DNA of 7,152 nt, from positions 1-7,152 of the forward strand of contig JALRIQ010000166.1 of assembly GCA_023277325.1 (NCBI GenBank), read 5' to 3'. The DNA is from Bacteroidia bacterium. Lineage in GTDB: Bacteria; Bacteroidota; Bacteroidia; UBA8524. The translations under genes and the position numbers were made by a program. Shown piece after piece: positions 1 through 6,684 of the stretch. The notes below the pieces were generated by a model. The model worked only from the letters and a program-made list of their open reading frames with translations, was not told the origin of the DNA and did no database searches. The first letter of the stretch is position 1. Every line of letters begins with the position of its first letter.

Positions 1-1032
1 CCTGTAATTTGCTTTTGCTCCCATGTGGATACCACAGCCGATGTAACGGGTGAAAATGTAAAACCACGTCTCCATAAAAATTACCAGGGACAGGATATCT
101 TTTTTCCCGATGAAGAGGGTATCGTCCTTAGTCCGAAAGATCATCCTTACCTGAAAGAGCGTATTGGCGATGATATCATTACTGCGTCAGGAATTACCTT
201 GCTTGGAGCCGATGATAAAGCGGGTGTAGCCATCATTATGGACCTTGCCGCCTATTTGATGGCTAATCCGAATGTTCCGCATGGAAAAATTCGTTTGTTC
301 TTTACACCCGACGAAGAAATTGGAAGAGGGGTAGATAAAGCGGATATGCCAAGGCTCGCAGCGGATTTTGGCTATACGCTCGATGGTGGCCCGCGTGGTT
401 CTTTAGAAGGAGAATCGTTTTCGGCCGATGGAGCAGTCCTCACTTTTTACGGGGTAAGCGCACATCCCGGTTATGCGAAAGGGAAGATGATTTCCGCTTT
501 GAAAGTAGCTTCTCAATTTGTTGACCTGCTACCAAAGGATAGCTGGAGTCCAGAGACAACCAGCGACCATGAAGGGTTTGTTCATCCTTTGCATATCGAA
601 GGCGGAATTGAAGAATGCCGGGTGACCTTTATTGTTAGAGACCATATCACTGCAAAACTTGCTGATTACGAAAAACGACTTGACCTGATTGCCAAACAAG
701 CAGTAGCCAATTTCCCGGGATCATCCTATAAAATGGAAATCAAAGAACAGTACCGAAACATGAAAGAAGTTTTGGATACGGTTCCGTTTGTGATGGATCT
801 TGCTGCAGCAGCGTACAGAAAAGCAGGTATTACTCCCAAAATTGAAAGCATACGCGGAGGAACAGATGGCTCCCGTTTATCGTTTATGGGATTGCCTTGT
901 CCGAATATTTTTACCGGTGAAATGGCCATCCATTCAAAACTTGAATACGTTAGTGTTCAGGATATGGAAAAGGCTACGGAAGTACTGGTGCATCTGGCAG
1001 AGCTCTGGACCAATCAAGAAAAAAGCAAATAG
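1..1032 (+). CDS. pepT: Peptidase T (tripeptide aminopeptidase), 5'-truncated by window edge
   Basis: Cytoplasmic di-zinc M20 metallopeptidase that releases the N-terminal residue from tripeptides, serving peptide turnover. The reading frame is open from base 1 (PVICFCSHVDT...) and ends at TAG 1030-1032, giving 343 residues. All expected metal and catalytic residues are visible in fragment numbering: His8 and Asp10 (HVDT), Asp71 in GADDKAG, Glu105-Glu106 in FTPDEEIGRG, Asp128 in LDGGPRGS, and His311 in GEMAIHSKLE. These fall 68-70 residues before the E. coli PepT equivalents (78/80, 140, 173/174, 196, 379), so about 70 N-terminal residues lie outside the window and the C-terminus is complete. 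A GTG at 25-27 is the Val of HVDT, not a start. Assignment to PepT rather than another M20 enzyme rests on the whole motif set. Nothing in the visible part suggests inactivation. Confidence 0.95.
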   Translation, partial: PVICFCSHVDTTADVTGENVKPRLHKNYQGQDIFFPDEEGIVLSPKDHPYLKERIGDDIITASGITLLGADDKAGVAIIMDLAAYLMANPNVPHGKIRLFFTPDEEIGRGVDKADMPRLAADFGYTLDGGPRGSLEGESFSADGAVLTFYGVSAHPGYAKGKMISALKVASQFVDLLPKDSWSPETTSDHEGFVHPLHIEGGIEECRVTFIVRDHITAKLADYEKRLDLIAKQAVANFPGSSYKMEIKEQYRNMKEVLDTVPFVMDLAAAAYRKAGITPKIESIRGGTDGSRLSFMGLPCPNIFTGEMAIHSKLEYVSVQDMEKATEVLVHLAELWTNQEKSK

Positions 1033-1033
1033 G

Positions 1034-1506
1034 CTTTCTTATATTTTTACAATCAGTACGTTTTATGGATCCCGCAATATGGACATGAATATCTAAGAGG
1101 AGCCAGGCAAATTCCTTATGGTAAGTAAAGAGTCTGGAATTTCTGAAATTGTAAGTGGGGAAGATGTGTGTTGGGTCGATTGGGACAATGATGGTAAGCT
1201 CGACATGGGAATTGGTGAAGAAGGGAAGTTTCGCATCTGGAAGAATGCCCACCCAAGCTGGGAAAACCATTGGACGGAGATCAAAAGCTTTTTGTTTACC
1301 CCATCCCATTGCGCGCTGGAAATACTCACCTCTTTTTAAATCAGGATTTGAGTGAAACCATGTAGCTCTATTCTATGCAAGGACAGCGTACTGGATCGGT
1401 TCAGTTTTTTAATGGCACGACAGATTTCGAAAGAGCATTAGCTCCAGAAACTTATGTTTTGCAAAGAAGTTCTGGTAGCGGAATGCGCTTGAGTATTCTT
1501 CCATAA
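1034..1506 (+). pseudogene. Decayed remnant of a T9SS-secreted VCBS/FG-GAP-repeat protein
   Basis: No intact gene lies here, but two recognisable pieces do, in different frames. Frame 2 (about 1097-1250) encodes GKFLMVSKESGISEIVSGED followed by WVDWDNDGKLDMGIG and FRIWKN. The D-x-D-x-D-G-x-x-D loop at 1178-1204 is the calcium loop of VCBS/FG-GAP propeller repeats. Frame 1 (about 1273-1506) encodes DGDQKLFVYPIPLRAGN, then LYSMQGQ, LAPETYVLQRSSGSG and MRLSILP-stop. This has the order and spacing of a T9SS type A C-terminal sorting domain (YPNP, LYDxxGR, LxxGxYxLR, K/RLxV). Lesions: TAA at 1094-1096 in frame 2, a net one-base deletion (or two-base insertion) somewhere in about 1246-1296, and TAG at 1363-1365 in frame 1. 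There is also an Ile for the usual Asn in YPNP. The N-terminal bulk, signal peptide and start codon are absent because intact pepT sits directly upstream. Sequencing error could explain individual lesions but not the missing front. Confidence 0.72.
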
Positions 1507-1507
1507 A

Positions 1508-1540
1508 AAAAAGAGAAGTCCGGTATGGACTTCTCTTTTT
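1508..1540. terminator. Bidirectional intrinsic terminator
   Basis: A perfect 14-bp stem (1508-1521 with 1527-1540) encloses a 5-base loop GGTAT. The stem core AGAGAAGTCC/GGACTTCTCT is flanked by A and T runs. Read on the - strand, the hairpin is followed by eight Ts (complement of 1505-1512); on the + strand the T run 1536-1540 forms its 3' edge. It sits between the end of the + strand remnant (TAA 1504-1506) and the stop of the - strand gene at 1564, so it fits both convergent transcripts. The longer T tract suggests it works best for the - strand gene. Confidence 0.85.
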
Positions 1541-1563
1541 CTATGACGATTAAATTTTCTCTT

Positions 1564-2418
1564 TTATTTCGTGAGGAAACCGATTCTTACCCCTAATGTT
1601 CCTGCTAATGGCATCTCGTCGGTTCCAACTAAGGAACCATAAGTGCGTCTGTAGGTTTGGTACTGCTCCAAATTGGTTCCAATGGGAATATTTTTAGTTG
1701 ATGTTGTGTTAAAACCCCATCCAAACCCTGCATAAAGGTCGAATAGGAATACATTGCTGTATACCGATTGCTTTCCAAACACGACCATCAAGCTGCCATA
1801 AGTGGTTGTTTCTCGTGTAGTAGTTTCTTTGGATAACATGGTGTTTGGATCGTACGAATAATAAGTTTGATCTGCACCAAATGCACCAAAAGTCACTAAA
1901 GGTTGAATATAAGCACCTTTTAAGACGTGGTAATAGCGCAATGAGCCTTGACGAAAATCTGGCGTCTTCATAAAGCGCGGTCCAAAGCGAATAAAAGCCC
2001 CACGTGGTTTGATATCATCCGGATCAAGGCCAGCTCCAATAATACCTAAGCCCCCTTCTAGACTGAATCCAGGTTTGATGGAACGTTCATAACTAAAAAT
2101 TGATGATCCATAGAGTGGAGACAAAAAGTCAAACTTCCATGCCGTCTTCTTATTATCTGAATAAAGGTCGGCATCTTCGAGTTCGTCGCTGAACTTTTCT
2201 ACACGTCCGTCAGCAAATTCGATTTTTTTCACATCGATTTTTTTAACCGCATAAACCGCTGCATCTGCTTCCGTACTGACTTTGTATTTAATTTCTTCGG
2301 TACCGACCTCAGTAACTTTACATTCGATAATTTTCCCATTGAGCATGAAGATTTTGTCTTGTGCTGCTGCATACACCACTGAGGCGAGCACCAGGATGAA
2401 GGTGAATAATGTTTTCAT
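1564..2418 (-). CDS. Secreted/outer-membrane protein with Bacteroidota N-terminal domain and predicted beta-barrel
   Basis: A 284-residue protein of unknown role, probably in the outer membrane. Residues 1-20 form a signal peptide (Lys2, hydrophobic core, AAAQ before DK). Residues 21-76 (DKIFMLNGKIIECKV, then VGTEEIKYKV and VKKIEFADGRVEKF) match a short domain I recall at the front of many Bacteroidota envelope proteins (pattern 'LKNGxxIxAKVxEV...EIKYK'). From about residue 95 the chain alternates aromatic/hydrophobic and polar residues with Gly-rich turns (FSLEGGLGIIGAG, AFIRFGPRFM, FLFDLYAGFGWGF) and ends in GVRIGFLTK, as in a small beta-barrel. A KETTT-RETTT duplication (residues 197-206) probably lies in a loop. 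The gene is monocistronic: divergent from 2584 and closed by the hairpin at 1508-1540. ATG at 2416-2418 is chosen because it gives a complete signal peptide. The specific function cannot be named. Confidence 0.85.
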   Translation of the reverse strand: MKTLFTFILVLASVVYAAAQDKIFMLNGKIIECKVTEVGTEEIKYKVSTEADAAVYAVKKIDVKKIEFADGRVEKFSDELEDADLYSDNKKTAWKFDFLSPLYGSSIFSYERSIKPGFSLEGGLGIIGAGLDPDDIKPRGAFIRFGPRFMKTPDFRQGSLRYYHVLKGAYIQPLVTFGAFGADQTYYSYDPNTMLSKETTTRETTTYGSLMVVFGKQSVYSNVFLFDLYAGFGWGFNTTSTKNIPIGTNLEQYQTYRRTYGSLVGTDEMPLAGTLGVRIGFLTK

Positions 2419-2461
2419 AGTCTAAAAGTTTCCACTAAGGTATTAAGGCTTAGAAAGCTAT

Positions 2462-2490
2462 ACCCTATGGCTTTGTCATGGTTGTGTCAA
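2462..2490 (-). promoter_or_regulatory. Candidate promoter for the 1564-2418 gene
   Basis: On the - strand TTGACA (2490-2485) is followed after 17 bases by TAGGGT (2467-2462), about 44 bases before the ATG. This is the general sigma-70 pattern with a weak -10 element; the Bacteroidota-type element TAnnTTTG is only partly matched by the nearby TAGCTTTC. It is a motif match only and overlaps the candidate promoter of the divergent gene. Confidence 0.3.
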
Positions 2491-2501
2491 AAATAATTTT
2501 T
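2472..2501 (+). promoter_or_regulatory. Candidate Bacteroidota-type promoter for the 2584-3516 gene
   Basis: TTTG at 2472-2475 is followed after 18 bases by TAATTTTT at 2494-2501, which matches the Bacteroidota -7 element TAnnTTTG at all but the last base. The spacing lies in the range reported for TTG/TAnnTTTG promoters. Transcription would begin near 2508, leaving a leader of roughly 75 bases. It is a motif match only. Confidence 0.35.
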
Positions 2502-2518
2502 TTAGGACAGATTTTTAT

Positions 2519-2534
2519 CGAAATCCATATTTCG
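2519..2534. repeat. Small inverted repeat in the leader of the SirB1-like gene
   Basis: CGAAAT (2519-2524) and ATTTCG (2529-2534) are perfect inverted arms around the 4-base loop CCAT. It would lie just inside the predicted transcript of the + strand gene. It could be an operator half-site pair or a weak RNA hairpin; six AT-rich pairs could also occur by chance. Confidence 0.35.
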
Positions 2535-2554
2535 TGGAAAAGGGTTTCGGGAAA

Positions 2555-2575
2555 TTCCTAAGTCATTTCCTAAGT
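2555..2575 (+). repeat. 9-bp direct repeat upstream of the start codon
   Basis: TTCCTAAGT occurs at 2555-2563 and again at 2567-2575, with a 12-base period, ending 8 bases before ATG 2584. One helical turn is about 10.5 bp, so the copies would face nearly the same side of the DNA. It may be a regulator site or a chance duplication. No Shine-Dalgarno sequence is visible in this leader. Confidence 0.45.
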
Positions 2576-2583
2576 TTGAATGG

Positions 2584-3516
2584 ATGATTGATACACGAGA
2601 ACTCAGCGCCATGGTCATGCTTCTTGACGATACCGACGAGGAAGTGGTACGTTTAATCGAAGAACGTATTATCTCTCTTGGTGAAGAAGTGGTGCCTTTG
2701 CTTGAGGACCAGTGGAGCAAAGATTTCAGCGTGGTGCATCAATCGCGTTTGGAAGATTTAATCCGACGGATTCAGCAGGACTGTGTGAAAGCCGATCTCC
2801 TCGAATGGGTAAGCTCGGAAGAACAAGACCTTTTTGAAGGGATAATCATTCTTAGCCGTTACCATTTCCCGAATATCAATAAACAGGAAATCAGCAACCG
2901 CATCGATAAAATTAAACTGGATGCCTGGTTGGAGATGCATTACGATTTAACTGCGCTTGAGAAGGTGCGTATCCTGAATCATATTTTTTATGAGGTAAAT
3001 GGATTCAAAGGCAATACAGAAAACTACCATGCTCCGGCCAATTCATATATCCATACCGTTTTAGATCAAAAATCAGGTAATCCAATTTCGTTGGCCATAC
3101 TATACAGTATTGTTGCACAAAGGTTGGGCATCCCAATTTTCGGCGTTAACCTTCCACAGCATTTTATCCTTGCCTATCTTTTCGATTCCACTTTGGATGA
3201 GTCTTCGATTCCTGATCGCAACAAGCTATTAAAGTCGGGTAGTTTGGCCAAGGTGATGTTTTATATCAATCCATTTAATAAAGGATTGGTATTCACCCGC
3301 CAGAATATTGATGAATTTGTTAAGCAGCTGAAAATTGAATCCATGCCTGAATTCTATTTACCCTGCAATCATGTCGAAATTTTGAAACGGGTGATTCGCA
3401 ATTTGGTGAGCAGCTATTCGAAATTGGGCGATAAAGAAAAGGTGCTGGATTTGGCGGATCTTATGGAAATACTTGGCGGAGAGAACACCGCAGGGACTTC
3501 TGATCAGGATAATTGA
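2584..3516 (+). CDS. SirB1/transglutaminase-like family protein
   Basis: A 310-residue, probably cytoplasmic protein; no signal peptide is visible. Residues 6-45 (SAMVMLLDDTDEEVV then EERIISLGEEVVPLLEDQW) read as a HEAT-like helical pair. Residues about 75-200 form the SirB1 or Transglut_core2 domain (COG2912-like), with the hallmark NSYIHTVLDQKSGNPISLAI (153-172), then RLGIPIFGVNLPQHFILAY (180-198). His193 matches the conserved family His. At the position where true transglutaminases have the catalytic Cys there is Pro167-Ile168, so a Cys protease or transglutaminase reaction is unlikely. I believe this is normal for the family. The C-terminal region (about 235-300, including RVIRNLVSSYSKLGDKEKVL) looks like a TPR-type helical pair. 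The biochemical role of the family is not established. ATG 2584 is the first possible start after TAG 2503-2505. The stop lies 3 bp from the stop of the convergent gene. Confidence 0.87.
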   Translation: MIDTRELSAMVMLLDDTDEEVVRLIEERIISLGEEVVPLLEDQWSKDFSVVHQSRLEDLIRRIQQDCVKADLLEWVSSEEQDLFEGIIILSRYHFPNINKQEISNRIDKIKLDAWLEMHYDLTALEKVRILNHIFYEVNGFKGNTENYHAPANSYIHTVLDQKSGNPISLAILYSIVAQRLGIPIFGVNLPQHFILAYLFDSTLDESSIPDRNKLLKSGSLAKVMFYINPFNKGLVFTRQNIDEFVKQLKIESMPEFYLPCNHVEILKRVIRNLVSSYSKLGDKEKVLDLADLMEILGGENTAGTSDQDN

Positions 3517-3519
3517 GAA

Positions 3520-3963
3520 CTAACCCCCAAAGCGCCAGAATAATCCGAGGTTGGATTCTAGCCGTCCACTTTTAAAATCTGAATCTGCAAAAGGACTCAG
3601 GTCGAAGCTGATTCCAAGCGGACTAAGTTTTTCAAATGGATACAAGCGTGCTCCGAGCATGAGGTATTGGCCTTGGTAGGCATTGATATCCTCATTTCCA
3701 AAGTCGCTTAAATTCACTCTAGCACCAATTCCTGCAAAGAAGTTAATCTGTTCCTTACGTTTGAAATTCCAGCAAAAGTTGAGGTCCGAATTGAAGTTGG
3801 AAGCGAAACTGTTCGTTTGAATACGGAGTCCGCCAAATACCATAGCATTGGGATTGCTCGTCAATTCAATTTTCGAATAGGGATAAGGATAATAGCCCAC
3901 GCTAAGCTGAGCTTGGGACTGGAAATAAAAGGCAAATGCAAGCAGGCTTAGCAGTATTCTCAT
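3520..3963 (-). CDS. Small secreted beta-barrel-like envelope protein, last gene of the nadE-GH10 cluster
   Basis: A 147-residue protein of unknown function. Residues 1-18 or 19 form a signal peptide (MRILLSLLAFAFYFQSQAQ). The mature part starts LSVGYYPYPYSKIEL and has repeated amphipathic strands (AMVFGGLRIQT, QINFFAGIGARVNL, QYLMLGARLYPF, ISFDLSPF), ending LESNLGLFWRFGG with an aromatic near the C-terminus. This is the style of a short outer-membrane barrel of about 8 strands, known in Bacteroidota mostly as hypothetical proteins. The ATG (3961-3963) overlaps the stop of the GH10 gene in an ATGA arrangement, so translation is probably coupled and the two are made together. No hairpin follows; its TAG (3520-3522) lies 3 bp from the stop of the opposing gene. 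A role in anchoring or assisting the neighbouring xylanase-type lipoprotein is only a guess from position. Confidence 0.8.
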   Translation of the reverse strand: MRILLSLLAFAFYFQSQAQLSVGYYPYPYSKIELTSNPNAMVFGGLRIQTNSFASNFNSDLNFCWNFKRKEQINFFAGIGARVNLSDFGNEDINAYQGQYLMLGARLYPFEKLSPLGISFDLSPFADSDFKSGRLESNLGLFWRFGG

Positions 3964-5006
3964 TTGTTCAGGGTGTTAAGGCAGGCACAATAGGCAGGTT
4001 TTTTCATGCCTGCCACATCAAGTAACAAGGGGGCGTCGAAACGCTGGTATTTATTCTGTATCCAGGATTCGGCATCGGAATAGCCCCATACCGTAATTCC
4101 ATACCGGTACTTTTTAGGCAGCTGATTGTATAATCGGAATATTCCCGCGTAGACATCGGCTTGTTTGCTTAACAGGGCTGGAGTAGCGCTAGTTTCGGTA
4201 TTTCTTGGATTGATGCTTACATCCAGCTCCGAAACATGCACCATATAACCTCGGTCAATGATTTTTTGGAAGGCGGCGGCAATGTCTACTTGACTGGGTT
4301 CATGGATATCGATATGCATTTGCATCCCAATGCCATCGATGCGCACTCCAGCGGAGCGAAGCCAATCGCAGAGGTCAAGGGCAGCATCCAGTTTTTTCGG
4401 GTTCAGGGCGAGGTTATAATCGTTATAGAAAAGTTTGGTTTCAGGGTTCATGCCGCTAAACTCCTGAAAGGCCAATCGGATATAGTCGCGGCCCATGGCT
4501 TCATACCAAAAAGAACGACGAAGGCTTCCATCTTCGTTCAGCGCTTCATTCACCACATCGATACCAGTGATGGCAACAAATTGCGAGTATGCTTCCAGAT
4601 TTCCCCGATACGCATTGCAGTATTTGAGCATTAGGTCTTTTAATTCGTCAGGAGGCAGTTGAGGCAGCCAATCTGGAATTTGATTGTGCCAAATCACTGG
4701 GTGTGCATGCAGTTCTGTGAACTTCGAATTCATAGCTTCCCGAGCCATCCATGCAATGCGCCAAAAGTTGAAGGAATCCTTCCGTGGCATCATGTTTTCC
4801 ATTTTAAGGATATTCTCTGTACTGATGCGGTTGAAATGTTTACCCGAAGTTTGGTCACCCCAAGTCACTAAAATATTATCGTCTGTCGTGCCCACAGAAA
4901 AAGGAGCCACATCGCGCAAGAAGAGATTACTATCGCAAGTAGTTCTTTGGTCCTTCTGGCAAGAAAGAAGTACAATTAGTATAGAGGCAAATACGTATCG
5001 GGGCAT
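3960..5006 (-). CDS. GH10 endo-1,4-beta-xylanase-type lipoprotein
   Basis: A retaining glycoside hydrolase predicted to cleave internal beta-1,4 bonds of xylan, anchored in the outer membrane. Residues 1-16 form a lipoprotein signal with lipobox LLSC (Cys16); the next residues QKDQ resemble the Bacteroidota lipoprotein surface-export signal. The GH10 barrel spans about residues 30-345. Landmarks: RISTENILK (60-68), HPVIWHNQIPDWL (102-114), DVVNEAL with acid/base Glu154, YNDYN (194-198), GIGMQMHI (225-232), VSELDV with nucleophile Glu260, and TVWGYSDAESWI (305-316). The usual RGHTLVWH before the WH pair reads LHAHPVIWH here, a mild subfamily difference. At 348 residues it is a single-domain enzyme with no carbohydrate-binding module. 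It lies 16 bp after nadE and overlaps the next gene by ATGA. Substrate choice within GH10 (xylan versus related glycans) cannot be fixed from sequence alone. Confidence 0.94.
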   Translation of the reverse strand: MPRYVFASILIVLLSCQKDQRTTCDSNLFLRDVAPFSVGTTDDNILVTWGDQTSGKHFNRISTENILKMENMMPRKDSFNFWRIAWMAREAMNSKFTELHAHPVIWHNQIPDWLPQLPPDELKDLMLKYCNAYRGNLEAYSQFVAITGIDVVNEALNEDGSLRRSFWYEAMGRDYIRLAFQEFSGMNPETKLFYNDYNLALNPKKLDAALDLCDWLRSAGVRIDGIGMQMHIDIHEPSQVDIAAAFQKIIDRGYMVHVSELDVSINPRNTETSATPALLSKQADVYAGIFRLYNQLPKKYRYGITVWGYSDAESWIQNKYQRFDAPLLLDVAGMKKPAYCACLNTLNK

Positions 5007-5022
5007 TTACGTAAAGATACCT

Positions 5023-6666
5023 TTATTGCAGGTATTTGGCAACAATAGGCATACGTCGACCCATTCCAAATGCTTTGGAAGATACACGCAGGATAGGAGG
5101 GGTTTGAAAGCGTTTGTATTCGTTCAGGTTTACCAAACGGATGATACGACGCACCAGGGCTTCATCAAATCCTTCAGAAATTAGCTCTTTCGGCCCTTTT
5201 CTATTTTCGATGTACTGATAGAGGATAGCGTCTAACTCGGTATAATCTGGAAGGGAATCCGAGTCTTTTTGGTCAGGTCTTAATTCTGCAGAAGGTGCCT
5301 TCTCGATGATATTATTTGGGATAATTTCTTGCTCGCGATTGATAAAACGGGCCAATTCGTACACCTGCGTTTTATACAAATCGCCAATGACGGAAAGTCC
5401 GCCGCACATATCGCCATACAAAGTACCATACCCAACTGCATTTTCACTTTTGTTGGAGGTATTGAGCAAGATGGAGCCAAACTTATTGCTCATGGCCATC
5501 AAAATGACACCACGAGAACGGGCTTGCATGTTCTCCTCCGTAATGTCGGGTTGCCGTCCTTCAAACTGAGTAGCTAGTGTCGCTTCAAATGCGCCAAAAG
5601 CCTTTTCTATGGAGATGATCTCGTAAGGATTTCCCAAATTCTCGGATAGCTGCTTAGCATCTTCTACAGAATGGTCGGATGAGTAGCGAGATGGAAGCAA
5701 AACCGCTTGCACATTTTCTGCACCCAAAGCGGCAGAAGCCAAGGCCAATACCACAGCCGAATCTATTCCGCCAGAAGAACCCAGAAGGGCCTTTTTAAAT
5801 CCGAGTTTATCAAAATAATCGCGGATTCCCACGACCAGCGCATCATGAATCAGTTCAATACGTTCTTCTGGAAGGAAGCTGGTATCATGCCCAACCTGAC
5901 TTAATGCGCCTTCCTCAAACTGATATATCTTGAATTCTTCATTGAAGTAGGCCATTTCATCCACAATGCTTCCGTCGGCATTCATGGCCATACTTCCTCC
6001 GTCAAAAATCAGTTCGGTTTGTGCTCCGACATGGTTGAGGTAAAGAAGCGGCAAACCATAGGAGGTACAATTTGCCTGCAAAATATTTTTCCGGGTTTCA
6101 ATATGGTCGCGACTAAAAGGGGAGGCAGCTATATTGATAAGCAGGCTTGGGTTCTCTTTTTGGAGGTTTTCCATAGGTACTTCTCCATACAGTCCATCTT
6201 CGCCAACATTCCATAAGTCTTCGCAAATGGTAAGCGCAATTTTATGTCCTTCTATTTCAATACAATGAAAGGATTTATTTGCCTCGAAATAGCGGTATTC
6301 ATCAAAGATATCGTAGGTAGGCAAAAGCGCCTTATGCACCACATCTTGAATTTTACCATCGGCTAAAACGAAGGCAGAATTATAAAGTCGTTTTCCTTTT
6401 TTAAGGGGATTGCGCGATGGAGCCCCTAATATGCAGGTAATGCCAATACAGTGACTGGCAATATGATAGATAGACGCTTCGCACTCGTCGAGGAATTCTT
6501 TAAACTCTAAAAAGTCACGCGGTGGATAACCGGTGAGGGCCAATTCAGCGAATACCACCAAATTGGCCTCTTCTTTTTTAGCCTTTTCAATATGATCCAG
6601 AATTTGTCTGGTATTGTCCTCAAAATTTCCAGTATGGTAATTGAGCTGGGCGAGTGCTATTTTCAA
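5023..6666 (-). CDS. nadE: Glutamine-dependent NAD+ synthetase
   Basis: Cytoplasmic enzyme for the last step of NAD+ synthesis: nicotinic acid adenine dinucleotide, ATP and glutamine give NAD+. The 547 residues hold two domains. The N-terminal CN-hydrolase glutaminase (about 1-255) has the triad Glu41 in VFAELALTGYPPRDF, Lys112 in HKALLPTYDIFDE and Cys148 in LTICEDLWN. The C-terminal synthetase (about 265-547) has the ATP-binding loop LLGSSGGIDSA (295-304), then LPSRYSS, LLNTSNKSENAVGYGTLYGD (400-419) and KAPSAELRPDQKDSDSLPDY (456-475). Length and order match the two-domain bacterial enzyme. The start is a TTG (6666-6664): in-frame TAA (6687-6685, also the upstream gene's stop) bounds the frame, no ATG lies between, and MKIALAQLN at the TTG is the expected N-terminus. 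Nothing looks inactivated. Confidence 0.98.
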   Translation of the reverse strand: MKIALAQLNYHTGNFEDNTRQILDHIEKAKKEEANLVVFAELALTGYPPRDFLEFKEFLDECEASIYHIASHCIGITCILGAPSRNPLKKGKRLYNSAFVLADGKIQDVVHKALLPTYDIFDEYRYFEANKSFHCIEIEGHKIALTICEDLWNVGEDGLYGEVPMENLQKENPSLLINIAASPFSRDHIETRKNILQANCTSYGLPLLYLNHVGAQTELIFDGGSMAMNADGSIVDEMAYFNEEFKIYQFEEGALSQVGHDTSFLPEERIELIHDALVVGIRDYFDKLGFKKALLGSSGGIDSAVVLALASAALGAENVQAVLLPSRYSSDHSVEDAKQLSENLGNPYEIISIEKAFGAFEATLATQFEGRQPDITEENMQARSRGVILMAMSNKFGSILLNTSNKSENAVGYGTLYGDMCGGLSVIGDLYKTQVYELARFINREQEIIPNNIIEKAPSAELRPDQKDSDSLPDYTELDAILYQYIENRKGPKELISEGFDEALVRRIIRLVNLNEYKRFQTPPILRVSSKAFGMGRRMPIVAKYLQ

Positions 6667-6684
6667 GGGATATGTTTTATTCGT

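Noticed and set aside
25..1032. GTG at 25 as the start of the peptidase gene
   Set aside because: The in-frame codons before it encode PVICFCSH, including the zinc-ligand His; the gene begins outside the window.
974..1329. Minus-strand reading frames over the pepT end and remnant
   Set aside because: Low-complexity-free but without any recognisable motif, overlapping each other and the + strand remnant; antisense shadows.
1118..1339. A 73-codon + strand reading frame as an intact gene
   Set aside because: Only its first two-thirds resembles a protein (VCBS loop); the tail after about 1250 is out-of-frame sequence of the sorting domain.
1375..1506. A 43-codon ATG reading frame as a small stand-alone gene
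   Set aside because: Its sequence is the second half of a T9SS sorting domain whose first half lies in the same frame before TAG 1363-1365, so it is part of the remnant.
4236..5184. Plus-strand reading frames opposite the GH10 and nadE genes
   Set aside because: They are antisense to strongly conserved coding sequence and show no domain.
5306..6216. Plus-strand reading frames opposite nadE
   Set aside because: They lie wholly within conserved NAD+ synthetase sequence on the other strand and have no motifs.
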